Below, piece after piece: positions 42,430-52,332 of a DNA stretch of 64,000 nt; the stretch's first letter is position 1, and each line of letters opens with the position of its first letter. The notes under the pieces were generated by a model. The model was not told the origin of the DNA. It did not search any database and worked only from the letters and a program-made list of their open reading frames with translations. The stretch comes from Notamacropus eugenii (Eukaryota; Chordata; Mammalia; Diprotodontia; Macropodidae). Both the position numbers and the translations under genes were made by a program. The stretch is from assembly GCF_028372415.1 (NCBI RefSeq), contig NC_092872.1, positions 257,883,008-257,947,007 of the forward strand. The letters are read 5' to 3'.

Positions 42430-42750
42430 GTTCAACTAAAGAAATATCTATGAAGTTCTCATTGTGTGCAAGGCCTGGTGTTCAGCACTGGAAAGAAAAA
42501 CAGCAATTTCTGCCCTCAAGAAGCTTATAATCTAATATAAAGGGGTGGGCGACAGGTGATACATGTCTTTGCATATGTCATATTCAGAAATATCTATGGC
42601 ACCAAGGCAGAACATGAGAGGAGCAGAGAGGCACCTGACAAGGTGTTTTCCGCTAATTGAAGTGGGAGATCTCTCTTTCAGCTGGGAGATGGAGAATGGG
42701 GATGGGGAGGCAAGGAAGGAAGAGACACAAGAGCTAGACCTTGAAGTAAG
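42430..42750 (-). mobile_element. L2 LINE 3' end, antisense
   Basis: 'agttctcattgtgtgcaagg', 'ctggtgttcagcactggaaa' and 'ctgccctcaagaagcttata' open it, then the 3' UTR continues to about 42745. Confidence 0.65.
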
Positions 42751-42756
42751 ATTGTC

Positions 42757-43395
42757 AAAGAACCTCAGAGCGAGAAGAGTCTTCTAGTTCATCTTGTACC
42801 TGAACCAGAATCCCCATACAACACCCCTGTCATGTGGGCATCCACCTTTGCTTGAAGACCTCCAGAGCACATGATTCCCAAGGTAGTCCACTTCACTTGA
42901 GCAAAGCACAAATTATGAAGAAACTCTTCCTGTTCTAAAGCCTAAATCTGCCTCTCAGCAACTTCCCCTCACTGCTCCTCCCCATTCTGCCCTCTGAGGC
43001 CAGGCAGACCAAACCTCTTCCATGTGCTAGCCCTTCTAACACTCAAAGACATAACCTGGTCCCTGAGCCTTCTCTTCTCTGGTCTGAACATCCCAACTCC
43101 CTTCAATTCATCCTCAGAGGGCACAAACCTGAGGCCTTTCATTATTCTAGCTGTTCCAGTTGTTCTCTAATCTATCATTGTCTTTCCTAAAGTATATCAC
43201 AGAAAGCTGGATTTGATACTCCATATGTAGTTTGATTGGGGCAGAGAATAGCAAAAGAGTGAGCTCTCCATGGTCCTGATTTCTCAGCCTCTATTTATGC
43301 CACCTGACCCTGCTTTAGCTGTATTGGCTGCCACGTCACACTGTTGACTTGAGTTAAACTTGCAGTCCACTAAAACCCCTAGATCTTTTTTCAGA
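42757..43395 (-). mobile_element. CR1/L3-type LINE, antisense, well ordered
   Basis: 'aacctcagagcgagaagagt', 'ttgcttgaagacctccagag', 'cctctcagcaacttcccctc', 'tgccctctgaggccaggcag' and 'ctgccacgtcacactgttga', then 'cagtccactaaaacccctag', follow the antisense CR1 3' region over 640 nt. Confidence 0.8.
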
Positions 43396-43399
43396 GAAG

Positions 43400-43640
43400 C
43401 TGGTTGGTTGGTTGTTGTCCTTCTTTCTCAGGGGACCAAAATGACGTCAGTATGCCAGAGTCAAGTTTCAGTGTGTCTGACTGCAGCTGATGAGACCAAA
43501 ATGAGCTTGGAATGCTCTTCTACAGGTCACGCACAAATAGTTCATGTGAACATTTGGGGTGGATTAGATGATTTTTCATCAAGGACTAAAGGTTTTAACT
43601 TGGAAAAGAGCAGAGTTGGAGTAGCCGGGGCATAAGAATT
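43400..43640 (-). mobile_element. RTE-type LINE/SINE-derived repeat, antisense
   Basis: 'gttggttggttgttgtcctt' followed by 'gggaccaaaatgacgtcagt', 'gtctgactgcagctgatgag' and 'ttcatgtgaacatttggggt'. I recognise this as a marsupial repeat whose start shares the RTE-type 3' end with the SINEs, but the exact family is uncertain. The 91-codon plus-strand frame over it is not a gene. Confidence 0.5.
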
Positions 43641-43693
43641 ACAAGCAGGTGAGTAAAGGCTACCCCACGAAGGGGAATAGATGTGTTACTGTA

Positions 43694-43758
43694 TTTGAAC
43701 TGAGGTCTTCCTGACTCAAGACCTAATGCTCTATCCACTGTGCCACCTAGTTGCCCCT
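43694..43758 (-). mobile_element. CORE-SINE head, antisense
   Basis: 'tttgaactgaggtcttcctg', 'gctctatccactgtgccacc' and the terminal 'tagttgcccc', the reversed SINE 5' end. The body is missing. Confidence 0.75.
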
Positions 43759-43759
43759 T

Positions 43760-44335
43760 ACAATTCACTTACTTATGTTGGGTTTCAATTATTAACCATT
43801 TTTGTGGTTTTTGTGTCTGGTCTAAAAAGCATTTTCTTTGACAAAAACATATAAAATACAGAAGCATAAGTTGCTTTCTGTCTGTTCAGCCTTTTCTGTT
43901 CTTGGTTGTCATATCACTCCATCTACCACTCCATCCACTCCATCAAAGGTGTCATCCCCTCTTTGCTCTTCTTTTCCCCCAATATTTAGGAGAAAAAAGA
44001 TTTCTTTGTTGTCCTTAGCTTTTCATGTGATCCTCAATCCATTCTGCATTCAGCACTCTTGATACTCTTTTGACAGGACCATGTCATGCATTGATATAGA
44101 TTCCATTACCTATGTTTCTTTCTAACTTCTGTACTTTTTTTGTCTAAATTACTTAGTGAGATTACTATGCATCCACATGAGCCTTTTGGGACAATCCTCT
44201 CTTTTTTTCTCAATCTATGACTTCAGAAAATCATTTCTGAGAATTTCCCATCCCCCCGGGTTAACTTGCCCTGTCTAATGTTTGCCATGGAATCCTTCTT
44301 ATTCATCCTCTTTGAAATAGATTTCTAAAATTCAG
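43760..44335. other. Unassigned T-rich stretch
   Basis: No family recognised with confidence. T-rich texture with 'tgccctgtctaatgtttgcc' suggests an eroded antisense LINE. No gene seen. Confidence 0.3.
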
Positions 44336-44339
44336 AGTA

Positions 44340-45240
44340 TGATGCAAAAAGGAGAATAGCAGCAGGCAAAGATGAGCAGGGAACATGTTCCAAACATGAG
44401 GAGGACTGTTTATGTAAATGTACATGAACGTACTTACACAAGAGAGAGCAGAATGAGTTTGGGGAATTGCCTGCCAGTCATTCAGTTTGGTTGGATCATA
44501 ATATACACGAAGGGAAATGGAATTAAATAAAACTTTTAAAAAGATGGGCTGGAGTCAAGAGGTAGAAGACTTTGAAAGCCACACTGAAGAGGCTATATTT
44601 TATTCTGTAGATGATACATGGCCACAGAAGGGGAGCAGCATGGTTGGAGTTATTCCATGGGGAGATGGTGGCAACTGTGTGAAAGACTGGAATAGGGGAA
44701 AGTTAAAAGCAAGAAGACTCTTTAGGAGACTAATACAATAGTAAAAGCAAGAAGTGATGAAGGACTGAAGTCAGGTGGTGGTACAGGACATAGATAAGAG
44801 AAGATGCATATGCAAGAGATATTTCCAAGGTAGAATCAACAGAACTTTATAACTGATTGGGGGTAAGAGAGTGGGGGACAGTGATGGAAAGGGAAGAGTA
44901 TAAAGGATACCACACTTTCAAGCCTAGGGGTTTGACAGTGACATAATGAAAGCAATCAAGTTGGGACAAGGGTCAGATAGGAGGGAAAGTGGAATTATGA
45001 AGTTACTTTGGGGCATGTTGAGACTCACATGACAGCAGGTAGAGATCCAACAGGCAGTGGGAAATGTGGGGCTGGAACTCAGGGGAGAGGTCAGTGCTAG
45101 AAAAATAGATTTAGGAGTCATCTGTACAGAAGTGATAATTGAAGCCATAGGAGAGGATTCAGTTGCTGAAGTAAATTGAGGAAACAATTGGAAGCTAATT
45201 TCAGCTCTAAAGAAATGACCTGTGTGAAACTTGCCAAGAA
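44340..45240 (-). mobile_element. L2 LINE, antisense
   Basis: 'gactttgaaagccacactga', 'gcagcatggttggagttatt', 'gatgcatatgcaagagatat', 'tccaacaggcagtgggaaat' and 'gattcagttgctgaagtaaa' are collinear with the 13.2-14.5 kb L2. Frames are destroyed. Confidence 0.8.
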
Positions 45241-45284
45241 GCTAGAACAAAGGGAGTGAGTGGGGTGAGCTTATTCAGAAAATG

Positions 45285-45440
45285 ATAGAATATCAGAGTA
45301 GGAAGGGACTTGAGAGAACATTGAGTCAAACCATCTCATTTGACAAATGGGGAAACTGAGGCCCAGAGAGATCAAGCAACTTTCCCAAGTTCACATAGTG
45401 ACAAAAATGGTACTCAAATACAGTTCTTAAGACTAGTCAA
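45285..45440 (-). mobile_element. MIR-like repeat, antisense
   Basis: 'gagtaggaagggacttgaga', 'catttgacaaatggggaaac', 'tgaggcccagagagatcaag' and 'tttcccaagttcacatagtg'. Confidence 0.7.
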
Positions 45441-46095
45441 AAGTTCATCTGAAAAGAAAAGGATCTGTAGGTTTTAGTGGCCTGTGAGCTCAATATGAGT
45501 GAGTCAACAGGGCTATATGGTAGCCTACACAGGTAGATTATATGAGTCTGTATTACTGGAGACATAATGTTCAGCCTTAAGGAAGTGGCAGCATTGATGC
45601 ATGTTGTGCTGGTCATAGATAGCCTAGCTGATAGATTGTCTTCAATTCTGAGTATTTCATGTTAGGAAAGAGTGTTGTAAACTGGGGAGTATCCAGAAGA
45701 TAGCAGTCAGTATGGTAAGGCTACTTGAGACTAGACTGGATCACATGAAGATCAACTGAAGGAACTGGGGATGCTTAGCCTAGAGAAAAAACTTTGGATG
45801 GGCATGATACCTGTATTCAAGTATTTGAGAGTCATCATGTGGAAGAAGGCTAGATGTGTTCTATTTGGTCCCAGAAGGGAGAACTAGAAAAGTAATGGGG
45901 GTAAATTTCCACCCAAAATTCCTAATGGTAAGAGCTCTCCCAAAGGGGAAAAGGCTGCCTCAGGAGGTGGTGGGCCCCTCTTTCCTGGAGGTCTCCAAGC
46001 AGAGGGTGGAGGACCACCTGTCAGGTATGTTGTAGGGAGGATCTTTGTTCAGGTCCAGGTTGGACTAACTGACCTTGAGATTCCTTCCCACTAAG
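45440..46095 (+). mobile_element. CR1/L3-type LINE 3' end with terminal repeat
   Basis: 'gcctagagaaaaaactttgg', 'tgcctcaggaggtggtgggc', 'cctggaggtctccaagcaga', 'tccaggttggactaactgac' and the end 'agattctgcgactct'. The end matches the short octamer-type terminal repeat of CR1 ('attctatg' in birds). Confidence 0.85.
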
Positions 46096-46732
46096 ATTCT
46101 GCGACTCTTCTGATTCCAAGTCCAGCCCTTTTTCAGGGAGGGCCTCCCAGCAAGGACTTTTTAAGAACAAAGAGAAAAAGCATACAATTTCAGAGCTGGA
46201 TTGGTGAAAGGAGAACCTTGAACTTCTTTTCCAAAAGGCAAGGCTAGATTCTTCAAAGCAAAGCCCAATAATTCTGACTTCAATTCCTGGCAAAATTCTA
46301 AAATCCAGCATTAAAGGGATGGTTGGTAAACAGTAGGAGATGGAAGCTATGATCGTTAGGAGCCAACATGTTTCTTAAGTACAGAGCTCTAACATGACTA
46401 ACTTCATTTCTTCTTGACAGAATTACTTGAATGGTAACTTAGAAGATGAATGAAAGGCAAAGAATACCTAGATTTCAGCAAGGCAAAGTACTTCAGAAAT
46501 ATCCTTGTAAATAAAGTGGAGAGATGTGCACTTTGTAATAACAGTGACTGAATATCTAGACTCAGGGAATAATGATTAATGAATTGATGTCACTATGGAA
46601 ATGGGTCTCTGGAGCAGGGTCCAAGGGCTTTATCATGACCAAAAACTGTTCTGTATTTTCATTAACGACTAGATGAAGGGAAAATGGAATGTTGATCAAA
46701 TTTATAGATTAGAGCAATCTAATGTAGTTTCT

Positions 46733-46993
46733 GGGCAGCTAGGTGACACAGTGGATAGATCCCAGAGCTTAGAATCAGGAAGACTGTTCTTCATGAGTTC
46801 AAATCCAGCCTCAGACACTTACTAGCTTTTGTGACCCTGGGCAAGTCACTTAAATCTGTTCACCTCAGTTCCTCATCAGTACAATGAGCTGGAGAAGGCA
46901 ATTGCAACCTACTCCAGGATCTTTGCCAAGAAAACCCTAAATGGGGTCATGAAGAGTCAGATGTGAATGAAATGATTCAGCCATAACAACAAC
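46733..46993 (+). mobile_element. Mar-1-type CORE-SINE with BovB-like tail
   Basis: 'tgggcagctaggtgacacag', 'tgagttcaaatccagcctca', 'gtgaccctgggcaagtcact', 'ctttgccaagaaaaccctaa' and 'atggggtcatgaagagtcag', ending in (CAA)n. Inserted in the CR1. Confidence 0.9.
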
Positions 46994-47399
46994 AAAAATC
47001 TAACTTCCAAATTAGAGGAATAGATAGGATGTCAAAGTCAGGACTTGAAAAGATCCTGAAAGGTTGGTGGGGATTAAATTGACAGGAATAAATGTAAAAT
47101 CCTGAATTTAAGCTCAAAAGAAAGGTCTGCACAAATATAGAATGTGAGGGAGATAGCTAAGCAACAATTTGTGTGAGAAGCATCTGAGAACTGAAGTAGA
47201 TTGTAAGCTGAGTATGAGCCCCCAGTGAGACAGAACAGCCCAAATATCTAATTCTGATTGGCTGTATGGAAAACTATAGTTTTCAGAATATTCAAGTGAC
47301 ATCCCCCACCCTCCTCTGCCCTGGTCAGATCACATGTAGACGAGTTTTAAATTCTGAGAATGCCATTTAAGAATCACACTTTCAACCTAGAATAAGAGA

Positions 47400-47592
47400 G
47401 GGAATGTGGTCCTGGGGAAAGAACACTGACTCTGGAATCAGAGGTACTGGGTTCAAATCCTGTCTCTGATGCTGACCTGTACGACCTCAAGCAAGTCAGT
47501 TGATCTTTCTGAGCCTCAGTTTTTTCATATGCAAAATGAGGCTCTTGGATGAGACAAACTCAATGGTCCCTTCTAACTCTATGATTCTACAA
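47400..47592 (+). mobile_element. MIR SINE inserted in CR1
   Basis: 'tctggaatcagaggtactgg', 'gttcaaatcctgtctctgat', 'gagcctcagttttttcatat' and the end 'cttctaactctatgattct'. Confidence 0.75.
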
Positions 47593-48119
47593 TACCTTGA
47601 AGAGGGTGACTAGAGTGGCAGAGGAGAACCCAGAATTTGCCATGTAAGACATAATGGAAGTTGAAGGAACTGCTAGAGGTAATAGTGATAGTGTCTTCAA
47701 GCACTTGAAGAGCTAATGTGGGAAAGACAAAGAGATTACTTATTTTGCCTGGCCCCAGAAAGCAGAACTAGAAGCAGGTGAATGCTACAGAGAAGAAGAT
47801 ATCAGCTCCATGAAATGAGGAAAAATCCTCACAAACGAAGCTGTCCAAATGCAGACTCCTTTACCTGGAGTAAAAGTGGATCTGCTCTCACTAAAGGTTA
47901 CCCCTCACCACTCAAGCTTTGGTGATTGTTTATCAGCAATGTTGTGGGGGGAATTCCTCTCACCTGGGAGTTGGACTATGGTACCTCTGGGGTTGTTAGT
48001 AATTCTGATTCTTAGACTCCAAGGCTGTAAGTTTCTTGAAGTTTCTGAGCCTCGGTTTCCACCGCTGTGAAATGAGATCACATTAAATCCTATGGAACAT
48101 CTCTAGCATAGATAATATT

Positions 48120-48560
48120 CTATGAGTCTGTGTATGAGCCTCACAGCCAGAAATGAGGGGCAACAGTTGGATGTGCCAAATGGTGCTGGACAGCAGCACG
48201 TGGATCTATAGGCAATTCCAGCCATAAAGGTAGGACACTACTGGCAGCAATAGAGACCAGATCTGAGGGAGCTATTTTCAAGACAATGGAATGAACTCCT
48301 CTGCAGTGGTCAGAAATGGCCATGGTGAGCCTTTACTGCCTCCAGCTTCAAGTGGGTGTTTACTTGGTCCTCAAGGGAGAAAGCAAGGAGAGACTGGGAG
48401 GACAAGAGGCATCCAAAAAGCTCAATTTGAGTTTTTGTGTCTACTTTCCCTGTGAAAAGTGACAAGGAGGTGTGGTAGCAGGTCTGATTTTTCTAGGGTT
48501 ACAAAACCAGCAGGCATAAAGATCCAGGGAACCTGATATTGCCAAGAGAACTGCACTTGT
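48120..48560. other. Unassigned, no gene seen
   Basis: No family recognised. Possibly the eroded 3' end of the CR1 above. Confidence 0.35.
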
Positions 48561-49010
48561 GATTCAAGACAGCCCAAGAGACCTTTTGACCCAGCAATAC
48601 ACTACTAATACTATCCCCTAAAGAGATCAAAGAAAGAGGAAAGGAATCCATGTGTACAAAACTATTTATAGGAGCTCTTTTTGTTATAGCAAAAAACTGG
48701 AAATGAAAATAAGAGAGGTGCCCAACAGCTGAGGAACAACTAAACAAGTTAAGGAACGTGAAGGTAATGGGATCCTATTGTACTACCAGAAATGACCAAA
48801 AGGACAGCTTCAAAGAAGCTTGGGAAGATTTATTTGAAAGGATACAGAGTGAAGTGAATAGAACCAAGAAGACAATGTATACAGTGGCAATGACACTGGA
48901 AAGACAAACAATTTGGAAAGACTTAGGATTTCTGATAAACACTGTGTTTCACCATGGGACCAAAGGGTCAAGCATGAACTATGTTACTCAGCTCCTGTTG
49001 GATGGATAGT

Positions 49011-49050
49011 GAAGAAAGGAAAGGAGGAAGGAAGGAAGGAAAGAAGAAAA

Positions 49051-49130
<80 letters not shown>

Positions 49131-49186
49131 AGGAAGGAAGAAAAAGGGAAGGAGGGAGGGAAGAGAGGGAGAGGGAGGAAGGGAGG
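49011..49186. repeat. Uninterrupted 176-nt polypurine run, (GAAA)n core
   Basis: Every base from 49011 to 49186 on the plus strand is A or G. The centre (49052-49131) is nearly perfect GAAA and the edges are GGAA/GGGA. Pure purine with mirror symmetry is prone to triplex (H-DNA) formation. Confidence 0.95.
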
Positions 49187-49396
49187 TAGAACGGGGGTCA
49201 TTCATGCATTTTTTAATGCACAGAAGAGAACAGAAAGAAACACAGAAAACACAGACAAGTGGAACAGCTTTGGAAGTTACATGTTAGGTTTATTATGTAC
49301 TTTTAAAAAACAAGCTGTATGTAATAGAGATTCATGTAATCTTCTTTTGCAGCCCTACTTTGCATTTGGAAATGTTATTTCATTTTCTTTCTTTTG

Positions 49397-49399
<3 letters not shown>

Positions 49400-49459
<60 letters not shown>
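49400..49459. repeat. (GT)n microsatellite
   Basis: 30 perfect TG units at the end of the L1 remnant. Confidence 0.95.
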
Positions 49460-49460
<1 letters not shown>

Positions 49461-49461
<1 letters not shown>

Positions 49462-50200
49462 TGAGCTCAGATTTTTTTAAAGGCAAGGGAGTGGGCATAG
49501 ACTGAGCTACTTGTTACTCATGTGACTCCCTCAGGCTGATTCTCCCTCTCCCTAGGGCAACAGCTACAGCAGAGGCTCCAAGCCCCTAACAGTCAATTAA
49601 CACAACAGAGTCAAGTCCATGGGGAAAACTGTCCCCAAATCACTTATTATCACTTCTGGGTCTGCCCACTCTCCCTCCTCTCCCACCTACCACCTTCCTT
49701 TCCAACCAGGGTATAACCCTTCCTTCCAAACTCTTTCCAAAATCTATATCCACCAGGAAGTTTCTCTGGGCTAAATGCACCCAGTCCTGACTCTTCCATT
49801 CACTAGAGTCTCACTAAATAGCATAATACTTATTCATGATTCCATGCTCTCATGGCTATGTCCTATATTCTTTTCAAGAGTAGGAGCCTCAGTCATCACC
49901 TTCAAGTCTGGGGCTTCCTGAAGAACAGGACCATGTCTCTGCAGTCAGTCTGGTACTAGAACAAGAGAAAGGCAATGCAGGAAGGGTATATCCCCTATTA
50001 CATTTCCATAAACACTGGTACTTTACTCAGTGGAGAGAAGCAATGCATCCATTGGTGGTGTTTCTGTAGGTCAGCTATCAATTAGCAAAATCCAGGTTTT
50101 CTGAGAGCACCTTCTGAGACCACTCCCTTTCTTGCTGGGAGACTCAATAGGGCTTAGAAGCCTGACTTGGGCATTCCCCAAGGGAATGGTTATGTCTTGA
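49461..50200. other. Unassigned, no gene seen
   Basis: Repeat-poor stretch with no recognised family. No frame longer than background and no RNA gene. Confidence 0.35.
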
Positions 50201-50204
50201 AGGA

Positions 50205-50380
50205 TCAGAGAATCAGAGAAAGGACACTGGAAGTCATTTAATCTAAATGCCTCATTTTGCAAATGGGGAAACTGAGACTCAGAGAAAAGAAGTGATTCAG
50301 TGCCCCAGGAGCAATAGAGCTGGAATCTGACACCAGCCTCCTGACTCTATATTTAGCCCTCTTATCATTATACCAGACTG
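50205..50380 (-). mobile_element. MIR-like repeat, antisense
   Basis: 'aggacactggaagtcattta', 'cattttgcaaatggggaaac', 'tgagactcagagaaaagaag' and 'ccctcttatcattataccag'. Confidence 0.7.
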
Positions 50381-51055
50381 GAAAACCTACCTTCCTATCA
50401 TCAATCTGTAAAATTCCTTAGGGAAGGAACAGTGTTTCCCTCATTGAGCCAAGAGATACCATTATATCAAGAGGGAAGTCTTCTGACTCTTCCATAAATA
50501 AATCCAAGATTTTCTAGAAGGGACCATATTTTTCCCCTCAGATCAAGGCTTTCTATGTCTTTCCATCAGCAGGACCTTGTTTCCTCCCTTTGTTTTCCCC
50601 CACAATACCCAGCACAAAACTCCATGCCCACTGGGCAGTCACCATGTTTTGGACTAGAGACTTATAAAGAGACATACTAAAAGATTTAGCCTATTCTCAT
50701 TTCTTCTTGTGGTCAAAAGACTCCCATAACTAACCATGACTATGTGGCTCCTTCTTCATCCCTCGAAGGCATTTCCCAAATGAATGGAACCACCACAGAA
50801 AGGTATCCTCAACCATCCCGGACCCAATCACCCTTTGCTCTTCTATCCACCTTCTGCCCTCTCCCCACTTCTCACCCACCCATTGGCTTCCTTCCTCCTA
50901 AGAAGAGGTGAGGCCAACTCAGCAGACAGAATCACACCCTGATACTGAATTAAAACCAAAAAAAATCCTTCCAGGGAAGAAGCTACCCATCAGATCCGCT
51001 ACAGAGCTGATGTCAAAGGTGAAAAAGAGAGAAATTGAGAAGAAAAAAAAGTCAG
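50381..51055. other. Mostly unassigned, L2-like 3' scrap at 50540-50640
   Basis: 'aaggctttctatgtctttcc' to 'aatacccagcacaaaactcc' is a possible decayed sense L2 3' end. A short plus-strand frame at 50908-51192 (Lys-rich) has no family motif. Confidence 0.35.
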
Positions 51056-51059
51056 CACC

Positions 51060-51480
51060 AAAATCAAGAGAGACTCTGTTAACGAAAGCTCCTATTTCTG
51101 CTTTGCTCCAGCACCTCTTGGTGATATCTCATTTAATCATTTGCTGGGCAGAGTCATTGCATAAATATTTATTTTCTTCAGGAAAGTGCTAATAATATCC
51201 CAGAGGGATGTGCACCTGGATCAGACTGAACCAAGCGGCTCTTGGGGAAGGGTGAAATGAAGCTGGTGGAGTTAACCACTGAATGATGGTCAGTGCAGTC
51301 TTGGGTTTTCCTGCTCAGGGGAGGAACCCAAACCAAGATTTTGCCATAGTTGTTCCCTGATGCTTGGCAAAAGCAGTGAAATCCACAGAGCCTGGGAACC
51401 TCCAAGGCTCTGTCTTGGGTCTCCTTCTCTTCTCCTTCAATGGTATTTAGCTTGGGGACCTCATCTGCTCCCATGGATTT
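51060..51480. promoter_or_regulatory. Candidate conserved non-coding element
   Basis: Repeat-free and complex, next to an L2. Notable words: 'ctctgttaacgaaagctcct', 'gatatctcatttaatcattt', a forkhead-like 'cataaatatttatttt' (51160-51175), then 'gtgctaataatatcc'. Judged by texture only. Confidence 0.28.
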
Positions 51481-51867
51481 CAGTATCACCTCTAGTCAGA
51501 TTATTCTTAAATTGATTTGTCCATCCCTAACCTCTCTCCTGACTTCCAGTTTCACATCTCCAACTATCTATTGAATATTTTACAACATTACAACGTATCA
51601 GCATATAGTTTCCCCTCAATCATCCTCCATTGCAAAATTCCCCACTGCTGTAAAGGGCACCCCCATCCTCCTACCCACCCTAGGTATCATCTTTGGCTTC
51701 TCACTCTCTCACTCTCCATATTCAAGCAATTGCTCAAACTTGTCATTGCTATCTTTGTAACATCTCTCTCTTTCTCTCTCTAACACTGACCTCATTACTT
51801 CATGCCCATACTACTTGAAGATCCTGCTGGTTGATCTCCCTGCCTCAAGTCTCTTTTTGGTTCTAAT

Positions 51868-51883
51868 TCTTGTTTCCATTCTA
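51868..51883. repeat. Target-site duplication, left copy (L1)
   Basis: 'tcttgtttccattcta', identical to 53301-53316. It borders the 3' end of the minus-strand L1. Confidence 0.9.
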
Positions 51884-52332
51884 TTTTCTCCATTTAATTT
51901 TTGTACTTCTTTTTCCATTCGACCAATTTTCCCAGTTAGGTTTTGGGTTTCCTTTTCCATCTGATCAATTTTCCCTATTAGGTTTTGAGTTTCCTTTTCC
52001 GTTTGATTAACTCTTCCTTTTAGGGAATTATTCTCTCCAGTTAATTTTTGAACTTCCTTTTCCATTTCTTCAATTTTCTTTTTCAGATTGATGTTCTCAT
52101 CAGTGAATTCTTTTTTTATGGTTTTAAAATCATTGGCCAGTTTTTCTTTTATATCCTTCTTCAGACGTTCCAGGTAATCTAGTTGTGCTTGCGAGAAATT
52201 CATAGTCCCATCTGAGGTTTCAGATGGAAGTACAGTCTCAGCTCTGACCTCTTTGGTGTTTGTGTTTTGGTCCTTATCCCCATAGAAAGATTCTATGGTT
52301 TTTTCACTTTTCGTCTGCTTTTTCCGATTCAT
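51884..52332 (-). CDS. L1 ORF1 N-terminal part (truncated)
   Basis: 149 full codons plus two bases of L1 ORF1, the nucleic-acid-binding chaperone of the L1 particle. Residues 1-45 are polar, with MNRKKQTKSEK at the start. From about residue 50 the chain is a coiled coil with leucine/isoleucine heptads. A 14-residue unit (forms such as MEKETQNLTGKIGR) is repeated from about residue 90 to 150. The RRM and C-terminal domains are absent. The frame runs on for 23 codons into antisense L2 (to 51811) before a stop. No known function for such a fragment. Confidence 0.85.

Larger units (their letters stand above)
46245..48110 (+). mobile_element. CR1/L3-type LINE, RT region to 3' part, interrupted
   Basis: 'cctggcaaaattctaaaatc', 'ggagccaacatgtttcttaa', 'agatttcagcaaggcaaagt' (the LDFSKAF-type region of reverse transcriptase, degraded) and 'tattttcattaacgactaga' are followed by a Mar-1 and a MIR insertion and more CR1 ('tcttcaagcacttgaagagc'). 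About 1.4 kb of CR1 is recoverable across the gaps. No intact frame. Confidence 0.75.
48570..49460 (+). mobile_element. L1 LINE 3' region, sense
   Basis: 'cttttgacccagcaatacac', 'actatttataggagctcttt', 'gcaaaaaactggaaatgaaa' and 'agagtgaagtgaatagaacc' match the L1 3' region. The tail 'gcatttggaaatgttatttc' leads into a GT array. A GAAA expansion (49011-49186) splits the 3' UTR. The frame 48758-49009 has no complete ORF. Confidence 0.8.

Noticed and set aside
48913..49400. Lys/Arg/Glu-rich frames of 124 and 139 codons
   Set aside because: Translation of the GAAA array within an L1 3' UTR.
51811..52332. 173-codon coiled-coil frame considered as a host gene
   Set aside because: The first 149 codons are L1 ORF1, with the L1 5' UTR directly upstream and insertion duplications outside.
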